Below, piece by piece: positions 16,412 to 27,800 of a DNA stretch of 35,659 nt. The position numbers and the translations under genes were made by a program. Source of the DNA: an uncultured Spirochaetales bacterium. GTDB taxonomy: Bacteria > Spirochaetota > Spirochaetia > Sphaerochaetales > Sphaerochaetaceae. The notes under the pieces are model-generated. The model ran no database searches, was not told where the DNA came from, and saw only the letters and a program-made list of their open reading frames with translations. Numbering within the stretch: the first letter of the stretch is position 1; each line of letters opens with the position of its first letter. The stretch spans positions 1 through 35,659 of the forward strand of contig CAMZFA010000004.1 of NCBI GenBank assembly GCA_947305945.1, written 5' to 3'.

Positions 16412-19021
16412 ATGGCTGAAGAGAACAAAACCAAGGTAACACTTATCAAACAGACTAAGATTCCACAGCAGGCTCCGGTAGCTCCCGCAGCTCCGGCCCC
16501 GGCTCCGGAAAAGAAGAAGGTTCTTCTGGTGAAGAAGAAACCGGTGGTTGTTGTAAAAGCCCAGCCGGCTCCGGCTCCCGCTCCTGAGCCTGTACCTGCA
16601 CCGGCTCCCGAGGCTCCTGTTGTCAAGGAAGCACCCGCTGCCCAGCCGGCTCCCGCAAAACAGGCACCTGCTGCTGAAGTTCGTACAGAGCCTGTCAAAC
16701 CCGCTCCCGCAAAGGCTGCCCCTGTAAAGGAACAGCCTGCACAGCGTGTTGTAAGAAAGCCCTCCGCTGCGGCAAATACCACAATCAACAACGGCCCGGT
16801 CATCATCAAGGCGGCCGGAAATCTTCCGCCCATCAATCCCACCGCTCCTGCAAGATCCTCAGGTTCAAGACAGGTCGGCTCAGTAGGCGGTGTTACATAC
16901 GGAAGGGACGGACAGCGCATCCAGGTCAACAGACAGAGAAATTCAAACCAGCCCAACCAGGGTGTATATACTCCCAAATCCAGCCAGGGCGGCAACAGAG
17001 GAATGAAAACCGACAGACAGGGCGGTTTCCAGAAACCCGGTTTCGGCGGTCCCAAGGGTAACGGTCAGGGCGCAGGCCGCGGCGGCTTCACCCCTGCAGC
17101 ACCCATGGCAGACGGCAAGAACAAGCGCGTCTATTCAAAGGACAAGGGCAAGGACAGAAGACACGAGACCACAGAGGACGAGTTTGAGCTCAAACAGTTC
17201 GGCAAGAAGAAGTCCTCCGAGCCTACTGCCGTTGTGGCAAAGAGCATTGACATCATGAACACAATCACGGTCAGTGATCTTGCCAAGAAGATGAATATCA
17301 AGGCTTCCGAGATAATCAGCAAGCTCTTCTCAATGGGAACCATGGTTACTATGAATGAGAGCATTGACAGTGAGACAGCACAGATCATTGCAAGTGAATA
17401 CGGCTGTGAGGTACATATCATTGATCTTTACGAGGAAACCGTCATAACCCGTGAAGAGGACAGGGAAGAGGATCTTGTTCCCCGCGCTCCCATTGTCACG
17501 GTCATGGGTCACGTTGACCACGGTAAGACAAAACTTCTGGATGCCATAAGGCAGACAAACGTTGTTGCCGGTGAGTTCGGCGGAATTACCCAGCACATAG
17601 GTGCCTACAAGGTCAACATTCCCGGAAAGGGAGATGTTGTATTCCTTGATACTCCGGGTCACGCAGCCTTTACCCTCATGAGGGCAAGAGGTGCACAGCT
17701 GACTGATATTGTAGTACTTGTTGTAGCCGCAAATGACGGAGTCATGCCTCAGACTCTTGAGGCAATTGACCACGCCAAGGCTGCAAAGTGTCCCATAATT
17801 GTTGCAATCAACAAGATAGACCTTCCGGAAGCCAAGCCGGAAAGGGTCATGCAGCAGCTTTCCGAAAAGGGCCTTATCCCCGAGGAATGGGGCGGAGACA
17901 CAATGTATTGCCAGATTTCAGCATTGAAGAAGGAAGGTATAGACACACTTCTTGAAACCATTCTTCTCCAGGCCGAGATCATGGAACTCAAGGCAAATCC
18001 CGACTGCCGTGCCGAAGGAAAGATTCTTGAAGCAAGAATAGACCAGGGCCGCGGTACTGTTGCCACGGTCATTGTCGAGCGCGGTACACTCAAGCAGGGT
18101 GACTACTACGTTGCCGGAATCTACTCCGGTAGGGTAAGAGCCATGTTCGACGACAAGGGACGCAAGATCAAGAGCGCCGGTCCCTCAACCCCCGTTGAGG
18201 TCATAGGTCTTTCGGATGTTCCCAGCGCAGGTGATCCGTTCCAGGTCTGTGAAGACGAAAAGCAGGCCAGACAGATTGGTTCCAAGAGACAGGAGCTTGA
18301 GCGCCTGAACCAGGCCAACAAGTTCAAGAAGGTTACACTGGACAACATGTTCGACGTCATGCATGAAGGCGACAAGCAGGAACTCAACATTGTCATCAAG
18401 GGTGACGTTCAGGGCTCTGTTGAAGCACTTCAGCTGGCTCTTGAGAAACTCAGCAACAATGAGATCAATGTCAGGGTCATCCGTGCCGCAGCAGGTGCAA
18501 TTATTGAAGACGATATCAACCTTGCATCAGCTTCAGAGAATCCTGCCATAGTAATTGGATTCAACGTAAGGCCCACGCCCAAGGCACAGGCCCGCGCCGA
18601 TGAGGAACATGTTGAGATCAGAAAGTACAACATCATTTACAACGTTGTTGATGATGTGAAGGCTGCAATGGAAGGCATGCTGTCTCCGGAGAAGACGGAG
18701 GTGGATATAGGTACCGCACAGGTACGTCAGGTCTTCAAGGTACCCAAGGTGGGTCTTGTTGCCGGATGTTACATTCTTACAGGTCTTGTCAAACGCAACA
18801 GCTGGTGCCGCGTAGTGCGTGACAACATCCAGCTTTCCAAGGATCTTCTCAAGATCTCCTCACTCAAGCGCTTCAAGGACGATGCCCGTGAGGTTGCCGC
18901 AGGCTTTGAATGCGGTATAGGAATTGAGAATTTCCAGGACCTCAGGGAAGGGGATATCATTGAGTTTGTTGAGATTCAGGAAGTTGCCAGAAAACTTGAG
19001 ACCACCGGAGAGTATATCTGA
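16412..19021 (+). CDS. infB: Translation initiation factor IF-2
   Basis: G domain [43 protein letters not shown]; long Pro/Ala/Lys-rich N-terminal region. ATG at 16412 with GGAG SD. Confidence 0.98.
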   Translation: MAEENKTKVTLIKQTKIPQQAPVAPAAPAPAPEKKKVLLVKKKPVVVVKAQPAPAPAPEPVPAPAPEAPVVKEAPAAQPAPAKQAPAAEVRTEPVKPAPAKAAPVKEQPAQRVVRKPSAAANTTINNGPVIIKAAGNLPPINPTAPARSSGSRQVGSVGGVTYGRDGQRIQVNRQRNSNQPNQGVYTPKSSQGGNRGMKTDRQGGFQKPGFGGPKGNGQGAGRGGFTPAAPMADGKNKRVYSKDKGKDRRHETTEDEFELKQFGKKKSSEPTAVVAKSIDIMNTITVSDLAKKMNIKASEIISKLFSMGTMVTMNESIDSETAQIIASEYGCEVHIIDLYEETVITREEDREEDLVPRAPIVTVMGHVDHGKTKLLDAIRQTNVVAGEFGGITQHIGAYKVNIPGKGDVVFLDTPGHAAFTLMRARGAQLTDIVVLVVAANDGVMPQTLEAIDHAKAAKCPIIVAINKIDLPEAKPERVMQQLSEKGLIPEEWGGDTMYCQISALKKEGIDTLLETILLQAEIMELKANPDCRAEGKILEARIDQGRGTVATVIVERGTLKQGDYYVAGIYSGRVRAMFDDKGRKIKSAGPSTPVEVIGLSDVPSAGDPFQVCEDEKQARQIGSKRQELERLNQANKFKKVTLDNMFDVMHEGDKQELNIVIKGDVQGSVEALQLALEKLSNNEINVRVIRAAAGAIIEDDINLASASENPAIVIGFNVRPTPKAQARADEEHVEIRKYNIIYNVVDDVKAAMEGMLSPEKTEVDIGTAQVRQVFKVPKVGLVAGCYILTGLVKRNSWCRVVRDNIQLSKDLLKISSLKRFKDDAREVAAGFECGIGIENFQDLREGDIIEFVEIQEVARKLETTGEYI

Positions 19022-19368
19022 TGGACAACTACAACGCACAGAGGCTTGAATCCAGGATTCAGGAGGCCGTGAACACCTTGATTGTAAGCGGTGACATCAA
19101 GAATCCGTTCCTCAGCAGATTTACATCCGTAACAGGAGTAAGTCTTTCCAAGGACAACAGTTATGCAAAGCTGTACGTTTCATGTCTGGAGGACAGCAGG
19201 CTTGAGAAAAGTACTGCGGCCCTTCAGAGTGCCTCGGGTTACATCCAGAGCAGACTTGCAAAGATTCTCAAGACACGCAACACCCCCAGACTCACATTCA
19301 TTGCAGATACCACTCAGCGTGAGGCGGCAAGGGTGAATGACCTTCTGGAGTCTGTTAAAAGTGAATGA
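19021..19368 (+). CDS. rbfA: Ribosome-binding factor A
   Basis: 115 aa, RbfA-like (VTGVSLSKDNSYAKLYVS...SGYIQSRLAKILKTRNTPRLTFIAD), start overlapping infB stop, between infB and truB. Confidence 0.92.
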   Translation: MDNYNAQRLESRIQEAVNTLIVSGDIKNPFLSRFTSVTGVSLSKDNSYAKLYVSCLEDSRLEKSTAALQSASGYIQSRLAKILKTRNTPRLTFIADTTQREAARVNDLLESVKSE

Positions 19369-20062
19369 CAGGAATACGGTGACCCTCATCCGCAAGGAAA
19401 GCGGGGTCACTTCTTTTTCAAGCCTCAGATACGTCAAGAAATACGTAAACAGAAAGACCGGTCACTGCGGCACCCTGGACAAGTTTGCCACGGGTCTTCT
19501 TATTGCATGTTGCGGAAAATACACCAAAAAGGTTCCGCTATTCATGGGACTGGACAAGGAGTATGTCGCGGTGATTGAGTTCGGCGTTGAGACGGACACC
19601 CTGGATCCTGAGGGAAACATAATTTCACGTGCAAATGTTCCTTCTTTTGAGACAATCAGGGATAACGTGGCCCGCATGACAGGAATGATCATGCAGGCTC
19701 CTCCTGCATTCAGCGCCCTCCATATTGACGGAAAAAGAAGCTATGAGCTTGCCAGAAAAGGAGTTGATGTTCAGATTGAGAAGAGACCCGTTTACATACA
19801 CAGTGCGGAGATACTGAACTGGAGTTCTCCCTATCTGACCGTAAGACTCAATGTCTCAAAGGGAACATACGTAAGATCCTACGCCCGTGATCTGGCACTT
19901 GCCTGCTCTTCAAGGGCTTATGTATCTGCTCTTGAGAGAACAAAGATAGGGCCGTTTTCCCTGGATGATGCTGTTTCATGGAACAATACCGGTGCTCTTG
20001 AGAAACTTGATGAAGGCACGGCGGAGGCTCTGCTTTCACGTCTTGGGGAGTACGGAAAGTGA
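19361..20062 (+). CDS. truB: tRNA pseudouridine(55) synthase TruB (probable GTG start)
   Basis: GHCGTLDKFATGLLIACCGKYTK catalytic motif; KEYVAVIEFGVETDTLDPEG; start overlaps rbfA. Confidence 0.93.
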   Translation: MNDRNTVTLIRKESGVTSFSSLRYVKKYVNRKTGHCGTLDKFATGLLIACCGKYTKKVPLFMGLDKEYVAVIEFGVETDTLDPEGNIISRANVPSFETIRDNVARMTGMIMQAPPAFSALHIDGKRSYELARKGVDVQIEKRPVYIHSAEILNWSSPYLTVRLNVSKGTYVRSYARDLALACSSRAYVSALERTKIGPFSLDDAVSWNNTGALEKLDEGTAEALLSRLGEYGK

Positions 20063-20877
20063 GGATCTTTGATTTTGCCGATCCGGCATACGGAAACAGA
20101 AGATGCGTGCTCACCATAGGGGTCTTTGACGGCCTTCACAGAGGTCATGAGAAGATAATAGACACCTGTGTTGCAAGGGCGCGTGAAAAGGGTGTTGAAA
20201 GTGTTGTTGTCACCTTCAGTTCCAACCCAAAGATGGAAAAGGGCAGGGAGGAGAAACTGCCGGCCCTGATGTCCACTGGGGATTTCAGTCAAATTCTTTC
20301 GGAAAAAGGCGTTGACAGCCTTGCTGTAATTGACTTTTCCGACAATATGAGTAAACTTTCAGGAGAGGAGTTCATGGCCCTGCTCTGTACGTCGTACAGG
20401 CTTGAGGCAATGATTGTAGGAAACAGTTTCCGTTGCGGAAATCCTGCACAGAGTGCCGGTCCCGCAGAACTGGAGAAACTGCTTCGGAAATACACTTCAT
20501 CTGCTTCTCTGGAGGTTGTTCCCCCGGTGCTTGTCAAGGGAACCGAGGTAAGCAGCACTCTGGTGCGCAGATGTCTCCTTACAGGTGATACGGAGTATGC
20601 ATCCGTATTGCTTGGCAGAGCGTACAGTCTTGACCTCAGGTCCGTGGATTTTGAGAGAAGGGCTGATAACCGCCTGTTTTACAGTATCCGTGCTTTCAGA
20701 CAGCTTCTGCCCAAAGCGGGAGCCTATGAGGTGAAAGCTGCAGGGATTGCTGAATCTGCACCAATGTCCGGTCCTGCGGACTGTGATGCAGAAGCGGTAA
20801 TCGGAAAAGACGGTCTGGTTCTTGACCTGCATGCACGGATCATACCGGACAGAATATCATTTCCTTCAGGAGAGTAA
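20059..20877 (+). CDS. ribF: RibF-family FAD synthetase; flavokinase half shortened/divergent
   Basis: [19 protein letters not shown] nucleotidyltransferase motif; [32 protein letters not shown] start overlapping truB stop. No recognisable GxPTAN flavokinase motif. Confidence 0.87.
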   Translation: MRIFDFADPAYGNRRCVLTIGVFDGLHRGHEKIIDTCVARAREKGVESVVVTFSSNPKMEKGREEKLPALMSTGDFSQILSEKGVDSLAVIDFSDNMSKLSGEEFMALLCTSYRLEAMIVGNSFRCGNPAQSAGPAELEKLLRKYTSSASLEVVPPVLVKGTEVSSTLVRRCLLTGDTEYASVLLGRAYSLDLRSVDFERRADNRLFYSIRAFRQLLPKAGAYEVKAAGIAESAPMSGPADCDAEAVIGKDGLVLDLHARIIPDRISFPSGE

Positions 20878-20882
20878 CAAAG

Positions 20883-21149
20883 ATGGTTACAAAGGAACAG
20901 AAACAGGAACTTATTGTCAAATTCGGCGGCAATGAGGCCAACACAGGTGCTGCAGAAGTTCAGATTGCACTTCTCACAGCAAGAATCAATGATCTGCAGG
21001 GGCATTTCAAGGCCAACCCCAAGGATCACGCATCAAACCGCGGTCTTCTCAAGATGGTCGGTCAGAGAAGAAGACTTCTCAAGTATGTCAGAAACAATGA
21101 CATTGAGAAGTACCGCAAGCTCATTGCAGAGCTCGGACTCAGAAAATAA
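20883..21149 (+). CDS. rpsO: 30S ribosomal protein S15
   Basis: 88 aa; [50 protein letters not shown]. Confidence 0.98.
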   Translation: MVTKEQKQELIVKFGGNEANTGAAEVQIALLTARINDLQGHFKANPKDHASNRGLLKMVGQRRRLLKYVRNNDIEKYRKLIAELGLRK

Positions 21150-21157
21150 GAGATTAC

Positions 21158-21181
21158 CAGGGGCCGTTCATATGGCCCCTG
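21158..21181 (+). other. Perfect hairpin between rpsO and pnp (processing/attenuation candidate)
   Basis: CAGGGGCC-gttcatat-GGCCCCTG, 8-bp perfect stem; no U-tract follows (TATCTTGTG). Confidence 0.7.
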
Positions 21182-21235
21182 TATCTTGTGTCCGGTGAAA
21201 GAAAAAAGAAGTTAAAGAAGTTAAGGAAGAAATTT

Positions 21236-23446
21236 ATGTCAGAAGTAAAAACAGTTTCAGTCCGGCTTGGAGATGACGAGCTTGTCTTTGAGACAGGCAG
21301 AATTGCCAAGCAGGCAAACGGAGCAGTATTTGCACACTATGCAGGCTCCGCAGTAATAGCCACTGTCTGTTGTTCGGATGAACCCAGCCAGTTGCTTGAT
21401 TATGTCCCGGTTTCAGTGGAATACAATGAAAAATATTATGCAGCAGGCAAGATTCCCGGAGGTTTCCTCAAGAGAGAATCAAAGCCCAAGGACAAGGAGA
21501 TTCTTGTCAGCCGTCTTATAGACCGCCCCATGAGACCTCTTTTCGAGAAGGCCTTCTCAAGAGAGATCCAGATTGTACCTACTGTTGTTTCAACAGACCA
21601 GATCAATACACCGGATATCATAGCAATCAACGCCGCCAGCGCGGCTGTAACTATTTCGGATATTCCCTTCAACGGACCCATTGCAGGCGTGCGTGTGGCC
21701 CTCATTGACGGTGAATATGTAATCAACCCCACGTTCCAGCAGATTGAAATTGCTGACCTTGACATTGTAGTTGCAGGAACAAGGGACGGAATCACAATGG
21801 TTGAGGGCGGTGCCCATGAAGTATCCGAGCAGAACATGCTCGATGCCATTGCCGCCGCACAGCCGGTCATCACAAAACTCTGTGATGCACAGCTTGAGCT
21901 CAGACGCATTGCCGGAAAGGAGAAACTTCCCGTTCTCACAGCTGAGGAAAAGGACCTCTCATGGCTCGAACCCGTAAAGGAGTACACAACCCCGCTGGTA
22001 AAGGAAGCATTCTTCGTAAAGGGCAAGCAGGTCAGATCCCTTGCAGTAGGAAAAGTCAAGGAACAGGTGAAGGAACACTTTGCAGATCTTCTTGCAGAGC
22101 ATGAGGATGCAGGTGAAGAGCTTGCCAAGATGTTCGATGACATGGAATACAACATGCTCAGGGCATCAATTCTCAATGACGGAGTCCGTATCGACGGAAG
22201 AAAGGTCAACGAGATCAGACCCATTACATGCGAGGTAGGTGTTCTTGACAGGACACACGGAAGCGCACTCTTCACAAGAGGAGAGACACAGAGCCTTGCA
22301 GTCACAACACTCGGAACAGTTCAGGACGAGCAGCTGTTTGACAACATTGACGGTGACAAGAACTACAGCAACTTCATGCTGCACTACAACTTCCCGCCGT
22401 ACTCTGTAGGTGAGACAGGTCGTCTTACAACAGGCAGAAGGGAAATCGGTCACGGACATCTTGCACAGCGTGCCCTCCAGGCAGTTGTTCCTGCAAAGGA
22501 TGAGTTCCCGTACACAGTACGTGTTGTTTCAGAGATCATGGAATCAAACGGTTCATCTTCAATGGCCTCCGTCTGCGGCGGATGTCTCTCCCTCATGGAT
22601 GCAGGTGTTCCCATTGACAAGCCCGTTGCCGGTATTGCCATGGGTCTGATCACCGAAGGTGCAGACTACAGCAGATATCAGATTCTTTCAGATATTCTGG
22701 GTGAGGAAGACCACCTCGGAGACATGGACTTCAAGGTTGCAGGTACACGTGACGGAATCACAGCTTTCCAGATGGATATCAAGATTGCCGGCGTTACACC
22801 TGAAATCATGAGCAAGGCACTTCAGCAGGCCAAGGAAGGACGTTACCACATTCTGGGCATCATGGAGCAGACACTTGCAGCTCCCAGAGCGGAAATCAAC
22901 AAGTACGCCCCCAAGATTCTGACAACCAAGGTTGATGAGGACAAGATCGGTGCCGTTATCGGTACAGGCGGAAAGACAATCAAGGGTATTGCCCAGGTAA
23001 CCGGAGCTGAGGTCAACATTGACGATGACGGAACAGTCATCATCTACGGCAAGAACACAGCCAGCGCCCAGGCAGCTCTTGAAATGGTTAAGGCCATAAT
23101 CGAGGAGCCCGAGGTAGGCAAAATCTACCAGGGTACCGTTAAGCGCATCATGGACTTCGGTGCATTTGTAGAGATTCTTCCCGGCAAGGAAGGTCTGTGC
23201 CACATCTCAAAGCTTGCCAGAACAAGGGTTGAGAATGTTTCGGACGTTCTTTCAGTCGGTCAGGTAATCCCTGTGAAGCTTGTTGAGATTGACCGCACCG
23301 GCGGAAGACTCAGCCTGTCCTATATTGATGCAATTGATCCGGACGGAGAGAAGAAGGAAGCTCCCAGGTCAGACAGACCCAGAAGAGACTCCAACAAGCC
23401 CCGCTTCCCGAGAAAGCCAAGGACTGAGTCCAAGAACAATGACTGA
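21236..23446 (+). CDS. pnp: Polyribonucleotide nucleotidyltransferase (PNPase)
   Basis: [36 protein letters not shown]-type core, KH ([15 protein letters not shown]) and S1 ([26 protein letters not shown]) domains. ATG at 21236 with AAGGAAG SD; the listed upstream start is not supported. Confidence 0.97.
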   Translation: MSEVKTVSVRLGDDELVFETGRIAKQANGAVFAHYAGSAVIATVCCSDEPSQLLDYVPVSVEYNEKYYAAGKIPGGFLKRESKPKDKEILVSRLIDRPMRPLFEKAFSREIQIVPTVVSTDQINTPDIIAINAASAAVTISDIPFNGPIAGVRVALIDGEYVINPTFQQIEIADLDIVVAGTRDGITMVEGGAHEVSEQNMLDAIAAAQPVITKLCDAQLELRRIAGKEKLPVLTAEEKDLSWLEPVKEYTTPLVKEAFFVKGKQVRSLAVGKVKEQVKEHFADLLAEHEDAGEELAKMFDDMEYNMLRASILNDGVRIDGRKVNEIRPITCEVGVLDRTHGSALFTRGETQSLAVTTLGTVQDEQLFDNIDGDKNYSNFMLHYNFPPYSVGETGRLTTGRREIGHGHLAQRALQAVVPAKDEFPYTVRVVSEIMESNGSSSMASVCGGCLSLMDAGVPIDKPVAGIAMGLITEGADYSRYQILSDILGEEDHLGDMDFKVAGTRDGITAFQMDIKIAGVTPEIMSKALQQAKEGRYHILGIMEQTLAAPRAEINKYAPKILTTKVDEDKIGAVIGTGGKTIKGIAQVTGAEVNIDDDGTVIIYGKNTASAQAALEMVKAIIEEPEVGKIYQGTVKRIMDFGAFVEILPGKEGLCHISKLARTRVENVSDVLSVGQVIPVKLVEIDRTGGRLSLSYIDAIDPDGEKKEAPRSDRPRRDSNKPRFPRKPRTESKNND

Positions 23447-23885
23447 AAACTGTACAGTGAGAATAATGCTTGAGGACGGAGCGCGTGAACCTGTTTACGC
23501 CTCCGGCCTTGCAGCCGGTGCAGACCTCTGTGCATTCCTTCCGCAGGGCAGTATCGAGATACCGCCCATGGGAAGAGCCATGGTCCCCACCGGAATGAGA
23601 ATGGCTTTACCGGAGGGTTATGAAGCCCAGGTAAGGCCGCGCTCGGGTCTTGCCGCAAAGAAGGGTATTACGGTTCTCAACACACCGGGTACCGTTGATG
23701 CGGATTACAGGGGAGAGGTCAAGGTTATCCTTGTGAATCTCTCCGAAAGTCCCTTTACCGTCAATGACGGGGACAGAATTGCCCAGATGGTCATTGCACC
23801 GTGTACAAGGGCCGGTTTTCTTAAAACCGAAACACTTGATGATACGGAAAGAGGAACGGGAGGATTCGGTTCAACCGGAGTCTGA
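23439..23885 (+). CDS. dut: dUTP diphosphatase
   Basis: [56 protein letters not shown] motifs; start overlaps pnp stop. Confidence 0.96.
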   Translation: MTENCTVRIMLEDGAREPVYASGLAAGADLCAFLPQGSIEIPPMGRAMVPTGMRMALPEGYEAQVRPRSGLAAKKGITVLNTPGTVDADYRGEVKVILVNLSESPFTVNDGDRIAQMVIAPCTRAGFLKTETLDDTERGTGGFGSTGV

Positions 23886-23887
23886 GA

Positions 23888-25165
23888 ATGAGAAATAAAG
23901 GCAGATACACCTTACTTGACCTTTATGTGGGGCGTGAGTACGTTCTGTCTTTTTTTGTGTCCTTTGCCTTTTTCTTCTTCATCTTCTTCATCAACCAGAT
24001 CCTGGTTCTTGCCCAGAAGATAATTATAAAGAACGTAAGCATTTCCGACATGATTACACTGGTGATTCTCTATATTCCCCAGTTCCTCATGTACACCATG
24101 CCCTTCAGTTCCCTCACATCCGCCAGCATGGTCATAGGAAGCTTCTCATCCCAGAATGAGATCCTTGCCATGCGCGCAAGCGGAATCAATACACGCCGTA
24201 TCTTCCGTCCCATACTTGTCATCTCCATTGTGCTTTCGGCAATTACGTTCCTTATTGCCGATTTCTTCATTCCCTACACCGCAAAGCAGTACCGCACCCT
24301 GTACGGTGAAATACTGCAGAAGATTCCCACCGTTGAGCTTCAGAGCTACAGCTCTGCAAGGTTCGGTGACAGGGTCATATCCAACGGAGTGGTGGAGGAC
24401 AATGTCCTGCATGACGTTCTTATCTTTGATGACAGTGACAGGAATGACAGCAGGGTGATATCGGCCGAAGAGGCCAGCATTTCAATAGTTGACTTGGACC
24501 GTTTCATCTACAGGGTTGACCTTGAGAATCCGCGCATCCTGATTACCGATGCGGATTCACAGCAGACTTATTCCCTGTCTTCGGCCAGACATATGACACT
24601 TTTTCTTGACCTTTCATCCTCGGCTTCCGGCTACAGTCCCATCACACCTTCCCAGATGTCCATCAGGGAGCTTTCAGGAGTAATTGCCGAGCGCAGGGAG
24701 GAAGACAGGCAGATCAAGGTCCAGCACGGGGAGCGTGTGTCCGGTTCAGCCGGAAATCTGGGTGATGCTCTGTATGAGATTGAGAACAAGGAGCATGTTG
24801 ATATTGATGATATTATGAATATCAACTACCTGCTTGATTCATATGAGAGGGATAACAATTACAGGGCTTTTTCCTTCTATTATCAGTATTACAGGGCTGA
24901 GTTCAACAAAAAGCTTGCCCTTTCTGCTGCGTGCACCTTCCTGGTGCTCATCGCATTTCCTCTTTCCTTTGTGAGAATGAAATACGGAAGGCTCACGGGC
25001 TTCGGGCTGTCAATGTTCGCTGCCTGTATCTACTGGTTTCTGCTCTATTATCTTCATACAAGGGCAATTGTCAGTCCGGCAAACCCGGCATGGTTCCTCT
25101 GGGCTCCCAATTTCCTGGTACTGATTGCATCCATGCTTCTTCAGAAGAGGAACTCAAAGTCATGA
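23888..25165 (+). CDS. LptF/LptG (YjgP/YjgQ) family permease
   Basis: N-terminal LLDLYVGREYVLSFFVSFAFFFFIFFINQILVLAQ, central soluble domain, C-terminal TM helices; paired with a second family member. Confidence 0.88.
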   Translation: MRNKGRYTLLDLYVGREYVLSFFVSFAFFFFIFFINQILVLAQKIIIKNVSISDMITLVILYIPQFLMYTMPFSSLTSASMVIGSFSSQNEILAMRASGINTRRIFRPILVISIVLSAITFLIADFFIPYTAKQYRTLYGEILQKIPTVELQSYSSARFGDRVISNGVVEDNVLHDVLIFDDSDRNDSRVISAEEASISIVDLDRFIYRVDLENPRILITDADSQQTYSLSSARHMTLFLDLSSSASGYSPITPSQMSIRELSGVIAERREEDRQIKVQHGERVSGSAGNLGDALYEIENKEHVDIDDIMNINYLLDSYERDNNYRAFSFYYQYYRAEFNKKLALSAACTFLVLIAFPLSFVRMKYGRLTGFGLSMFAACIYWFLLYYLHTRAIVSPANPAWFLWAPNFLVLIASMLLQKRNSKS

Positions 25166-26250
25166 AGATACTGCGGCGTTACATAGTATTTTCAATTCTC
25201 TCCGTAGGTCTTCTGGTAACACTGTTTGCCTCCGTAATGATGATGGGCGTGGATCTGTTCAGGAATCTGGATACCTATGTCTCCTACAATGTAAGTTCCT
25301 CTGATGTGGTCAGGCTTACCTTTCTGTATCTGCCTGAGTCCATACTTTTCACCATAGGACCGTCTTTTCTCTTCTCGGTGACATATTTTCTGTCAATGCT
25401 TCATGCAAACAACGAGATAATTGCGGTTCTCAACTCAACTATCAACTACAGAAAAGTCCTCATTCCCATTATTGCCTGCGGAATAGCGGTTTCACTGTTC
25501 TGGTTCGGTTTCAATGAGAGGGTGGGACTGCCGTGTTCCTCGCAGAAGGAAAAGCTCAAGGAGGCTGTGACAACGGGGGAGAGCGGACCTGATGACAACT
25601 ACCGCATAGCCCTCAGTGACATGACACAGTCCTACATGGTCTATGCCTCAAGATATGTGAACTCCACCCAGACTCTTTACAATGTTACATTCATCCGCAG
25701 TTTCTCAGACAACGTCATTGAAAGAACGGATGCCAGAAGGGCTGTCTGGAATGACGAGAAGCAGATGTGGGAGTTTCAGGATGCCAAGGTCTACAAATCA
25801 TCGCCGGACGGCAGCATGCTGAACACCGAGGTCATTTCATCCTACTATGAGGAGCATCTGGGTCTTGAACCGGATATGTTCAAGAACCTTTCCAATGACA
25901 TTTCAAAAATGCCTTTGGGAATTGCCAAGGCCTATGTCAACAGAATGAAATACCTCAATCCCGAACAGTATGCCGAAATGGCCTCATCATACTATGAGAG
26001 GGTGCTGGGCGGACTGACGGTTCTGGTGCTTGTAATTATTGCCTGTACAATGAACTACAGGTTCAAGAAGAATATACTGTTCTTCAGTCTTGTATTCTCT
26101 GTTGCCGTGGCCGTTGTATACTATGTTGTCAGAATGATGACTATGATGATGTCCAGACAGGGCATTATTGCCCCTTATCTGGGAACTCTGATTCCGTTTA
26201 TTGTTGTTCTAATTCTCAGCGGAGTTGCCGCCTATCTTACAAGGAATTGA
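25162..26250 (+). CDS. LptF/LptG (YjgP/YjgQ) family permease, second copy
   Basis: MKILRRYIVFSILSVGLLVTLFASVMMMGVDLFRNLDTYV...LPESILFTIGPSFLFSVTYFLSMLHANNEIIAVLNS; ATG overlaps stop of the preceding gene. Confidence 0.88.
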   Translation: MKILRRYIVFSILSVGLLVTLFASVMMMGVDLFRNLDTYVSYNVSSSDVVRLTFLYLPESILFTIGPSFLFSVTYFLSMLHANNEIIAVLNSTINYRKVLIPIIACGIAVSLFWFGFNERVGLPCSSQKEKLKEAVTTGESGPDDNYRIALSDMTQSYMVYASRYVNSTQTLYNVTFIRSFSDNVIERTDARRAVWNDEKQMWEFQDAKVYKSSPDGSMLNTEVISSYYEEHLGLEPDMFKNLSNDISKMPLGIAKAYVNRMKYLNPEQYAEMASSYYERVLGGLTVLVLVIIACTMNYRFKKNILFFSLVFSVAVAVVYYVVRMMTMMMSRQGIIAPYLGTLIPFIVVLILSGVAAYLTRN

Positions 26251-26252
26251 TT

Positions 26253-27407
26253 ATGTCGGATTTTTTCATACAGAAACATAAAGATGCAAAATGCAGTGCA
26301 AGAACAGGTGTCATCAACCTGGGACACGGAAGTGTGCAGACTCCTGCGTTCATGCCTGTGGGAACAAACGGTACGGTCAAGGGTATGTACCACAGTACCG
26401 TCAGGGATATAGGGTACAACCTTATTCTCGGAAACACATACCATCTTTATCTGCGTCCGGGCTGTGATGTCCTGTCCATGTTTGACGGTCTTCACAGGTT
26501 TTCGAACTGGGACGGCAATATTCTGACGGACAGCGGCGGTTTTCAGATCTTCTCTCTTTCAAAACTCAGGAAGATCTATGATGAGGGAATCAAGTTCCAG
26601 AGCCACATTGACGGTAGCCGTCATGAATTCACTCCTGAGAAGGTTGTGGATATCCAGCAGGTCATAGGCTCGGACATTGCCATGGTTCTTGATATTTGTT
26701 CTCCTCCCGGAATTGACTGGAGAAAGACTCTCAAGGCCATGGATATAACACATGCATGGGCCGAGAGGTCAATTAACAGACGTGACAGCCTTGAGGAACT
26801 TACAGGCAGAGCCTTCAGGGGAAACCTTTTCGGCATAGTGCAGGGCGGTTTCTATGAGGACCTGAGAATCCGGAGCGCAAGGACCATAAGTGCCATGGAT
26901 TTCCCCGGTATTGCAATTGGCGGGCTCAGTGTAGGGGAGACCAAGGAAGAATTCATAAAATTCCTTGAGATCACCGCTGCCGAAGTAACATATGCAAAGC
27001 CGCGTTATGTCATGGGAATAGGTACGGTTGATTATATTCTTGAGGCTGTATCCAACGGAATAGATCTTTTTGACTGCGTTCTTGCCACAAGGGAGGCCCG
27101 TCACGGCACTGTGTTTACAGATGACGGAATGCTCAACCTCAAGCGTGCCTCAAACCGCTTCAATGACGGTCCCATTGATGAAGGATGCAACTGCACCGCC
27201 TGTTCAAAGTACAGCAGGGCATACATGCACCATCTTTTCAAATGTAATGAAATGCTTGGAGGAATGCTTGCCTCCGAACATAATCTTACGTACCTTTACA
27301 ACCTCATGCTCAGGGTAAGAAAGGCAATTGAGGAAGACCGCTTCCTGTCTTTCAAGCAGGACTATCTTGCACGTTTCTATGCAGACGGAGGCCTGAACAG
27401 AAAATGA
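26253..27407 (+). CDS. tgt: tRNA-guanine transglycosylase
   Basis: TPAFMPVGTNGTVKGM, LTDSGGFQIFSLSKLRKI, GGLSVGE, zinc motif CNCTACSKYSRAYMHHLF. Confidence 0.96.
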   Translation: MSDFFIQKHKDAKCSARTGVINLGHGSVQTPAFMPVGTNGTVKGMYHSTVRDIGYNLILGNTYHLYLRPGCDVLSMFDGLHRFSNWDGNILTDSGGFQIFSLSKLRKIYDEGIKFQSHIDGSRHEFTPEKVVDIQQVIGSDIAMVLDICSPPGIDWRKTLKAMDITHAWAERSINRRDSLEELTGRAFRGNLFGIVQGGFYEDLRIRSARTISAMDFPGIAIGGLSVGETKEEFIKFLEITAAEVTYAKPRYVMGIGTVDYILEAVSNGIDLFDCVLATREARHGTVFTDDGMLNLKRASNRFNDGPIDEGCNCTACSKYSRAYMHHLFKCNEMLGGMLASEHNLTYLYNLMLRVRKAIEEDRFLSFKQDYLARFYADGGLNRK

Positions 27408-27787
27408 GGTTTCCGTACAGGGGTGCAGGCGCAGTAATAGTCTGCAACGGCATGGTTTTACTCGGAACAAGGGCAAAAAAGCCTTTTACAGGCACGTGGT
27501 GCATACCCGGCGGCGGTAATGAGAAGGGTGAATCCGATCTTCAGACAGCAATCAGGGAAACCATGGAGGAGACAGGCATATCCCTTGATAAACCGTCTTC
27601 GGAAAAATCCTGGTCCCTGAAAATTCCGTTCTTCTCCTGGACAAGTTATTACTTTGAAATAAAAAAGATGCCTGAAACAAAGGCCTGCGAGTTCAATGAA
27701 CTGCGCTGGATTCCCGTTTCAGACATCCGTACCCTGAAGGGCCGTTTCAGGCCATTTCTCAGGAAAGAACTTGCCTTTTATTTCTGA
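27404..27787 (+). CDS. NUDIX hydrolase
   Basis: Nudix box GGNEKGESDLQTAIRETMEETGI; start overlaps tgt stop. Confidence 0.92.
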   Translation: MRFPYRGAGAVIVCNGMVLLGTRAKKPFTGTWCIPGGGNEKGESDLQTAIRETMEETGISLDKPSSEKSWSLKIPFFSWTSYYFEIKKMPETKACEFNELRWIPVSDIRTLKGRFRPFLRKELAFYF

Positions 27788-27800
27788 TTATTATCTCTGA

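Noticed and set aside
16375-17055. 226-aa antisense ORF over infB N-terminus
   Set aside because: Mirror of the Pro/Ala-rich IF-2 region (Gly/Ala-rich product); no SD or homology.
21436-22305. 289-aa antisense ORF inside pnp
   Set aside because: Fully antisense to a well-supported PNPase; low-complexity Ser/Thr-rich product typical of codon-bias shadows.
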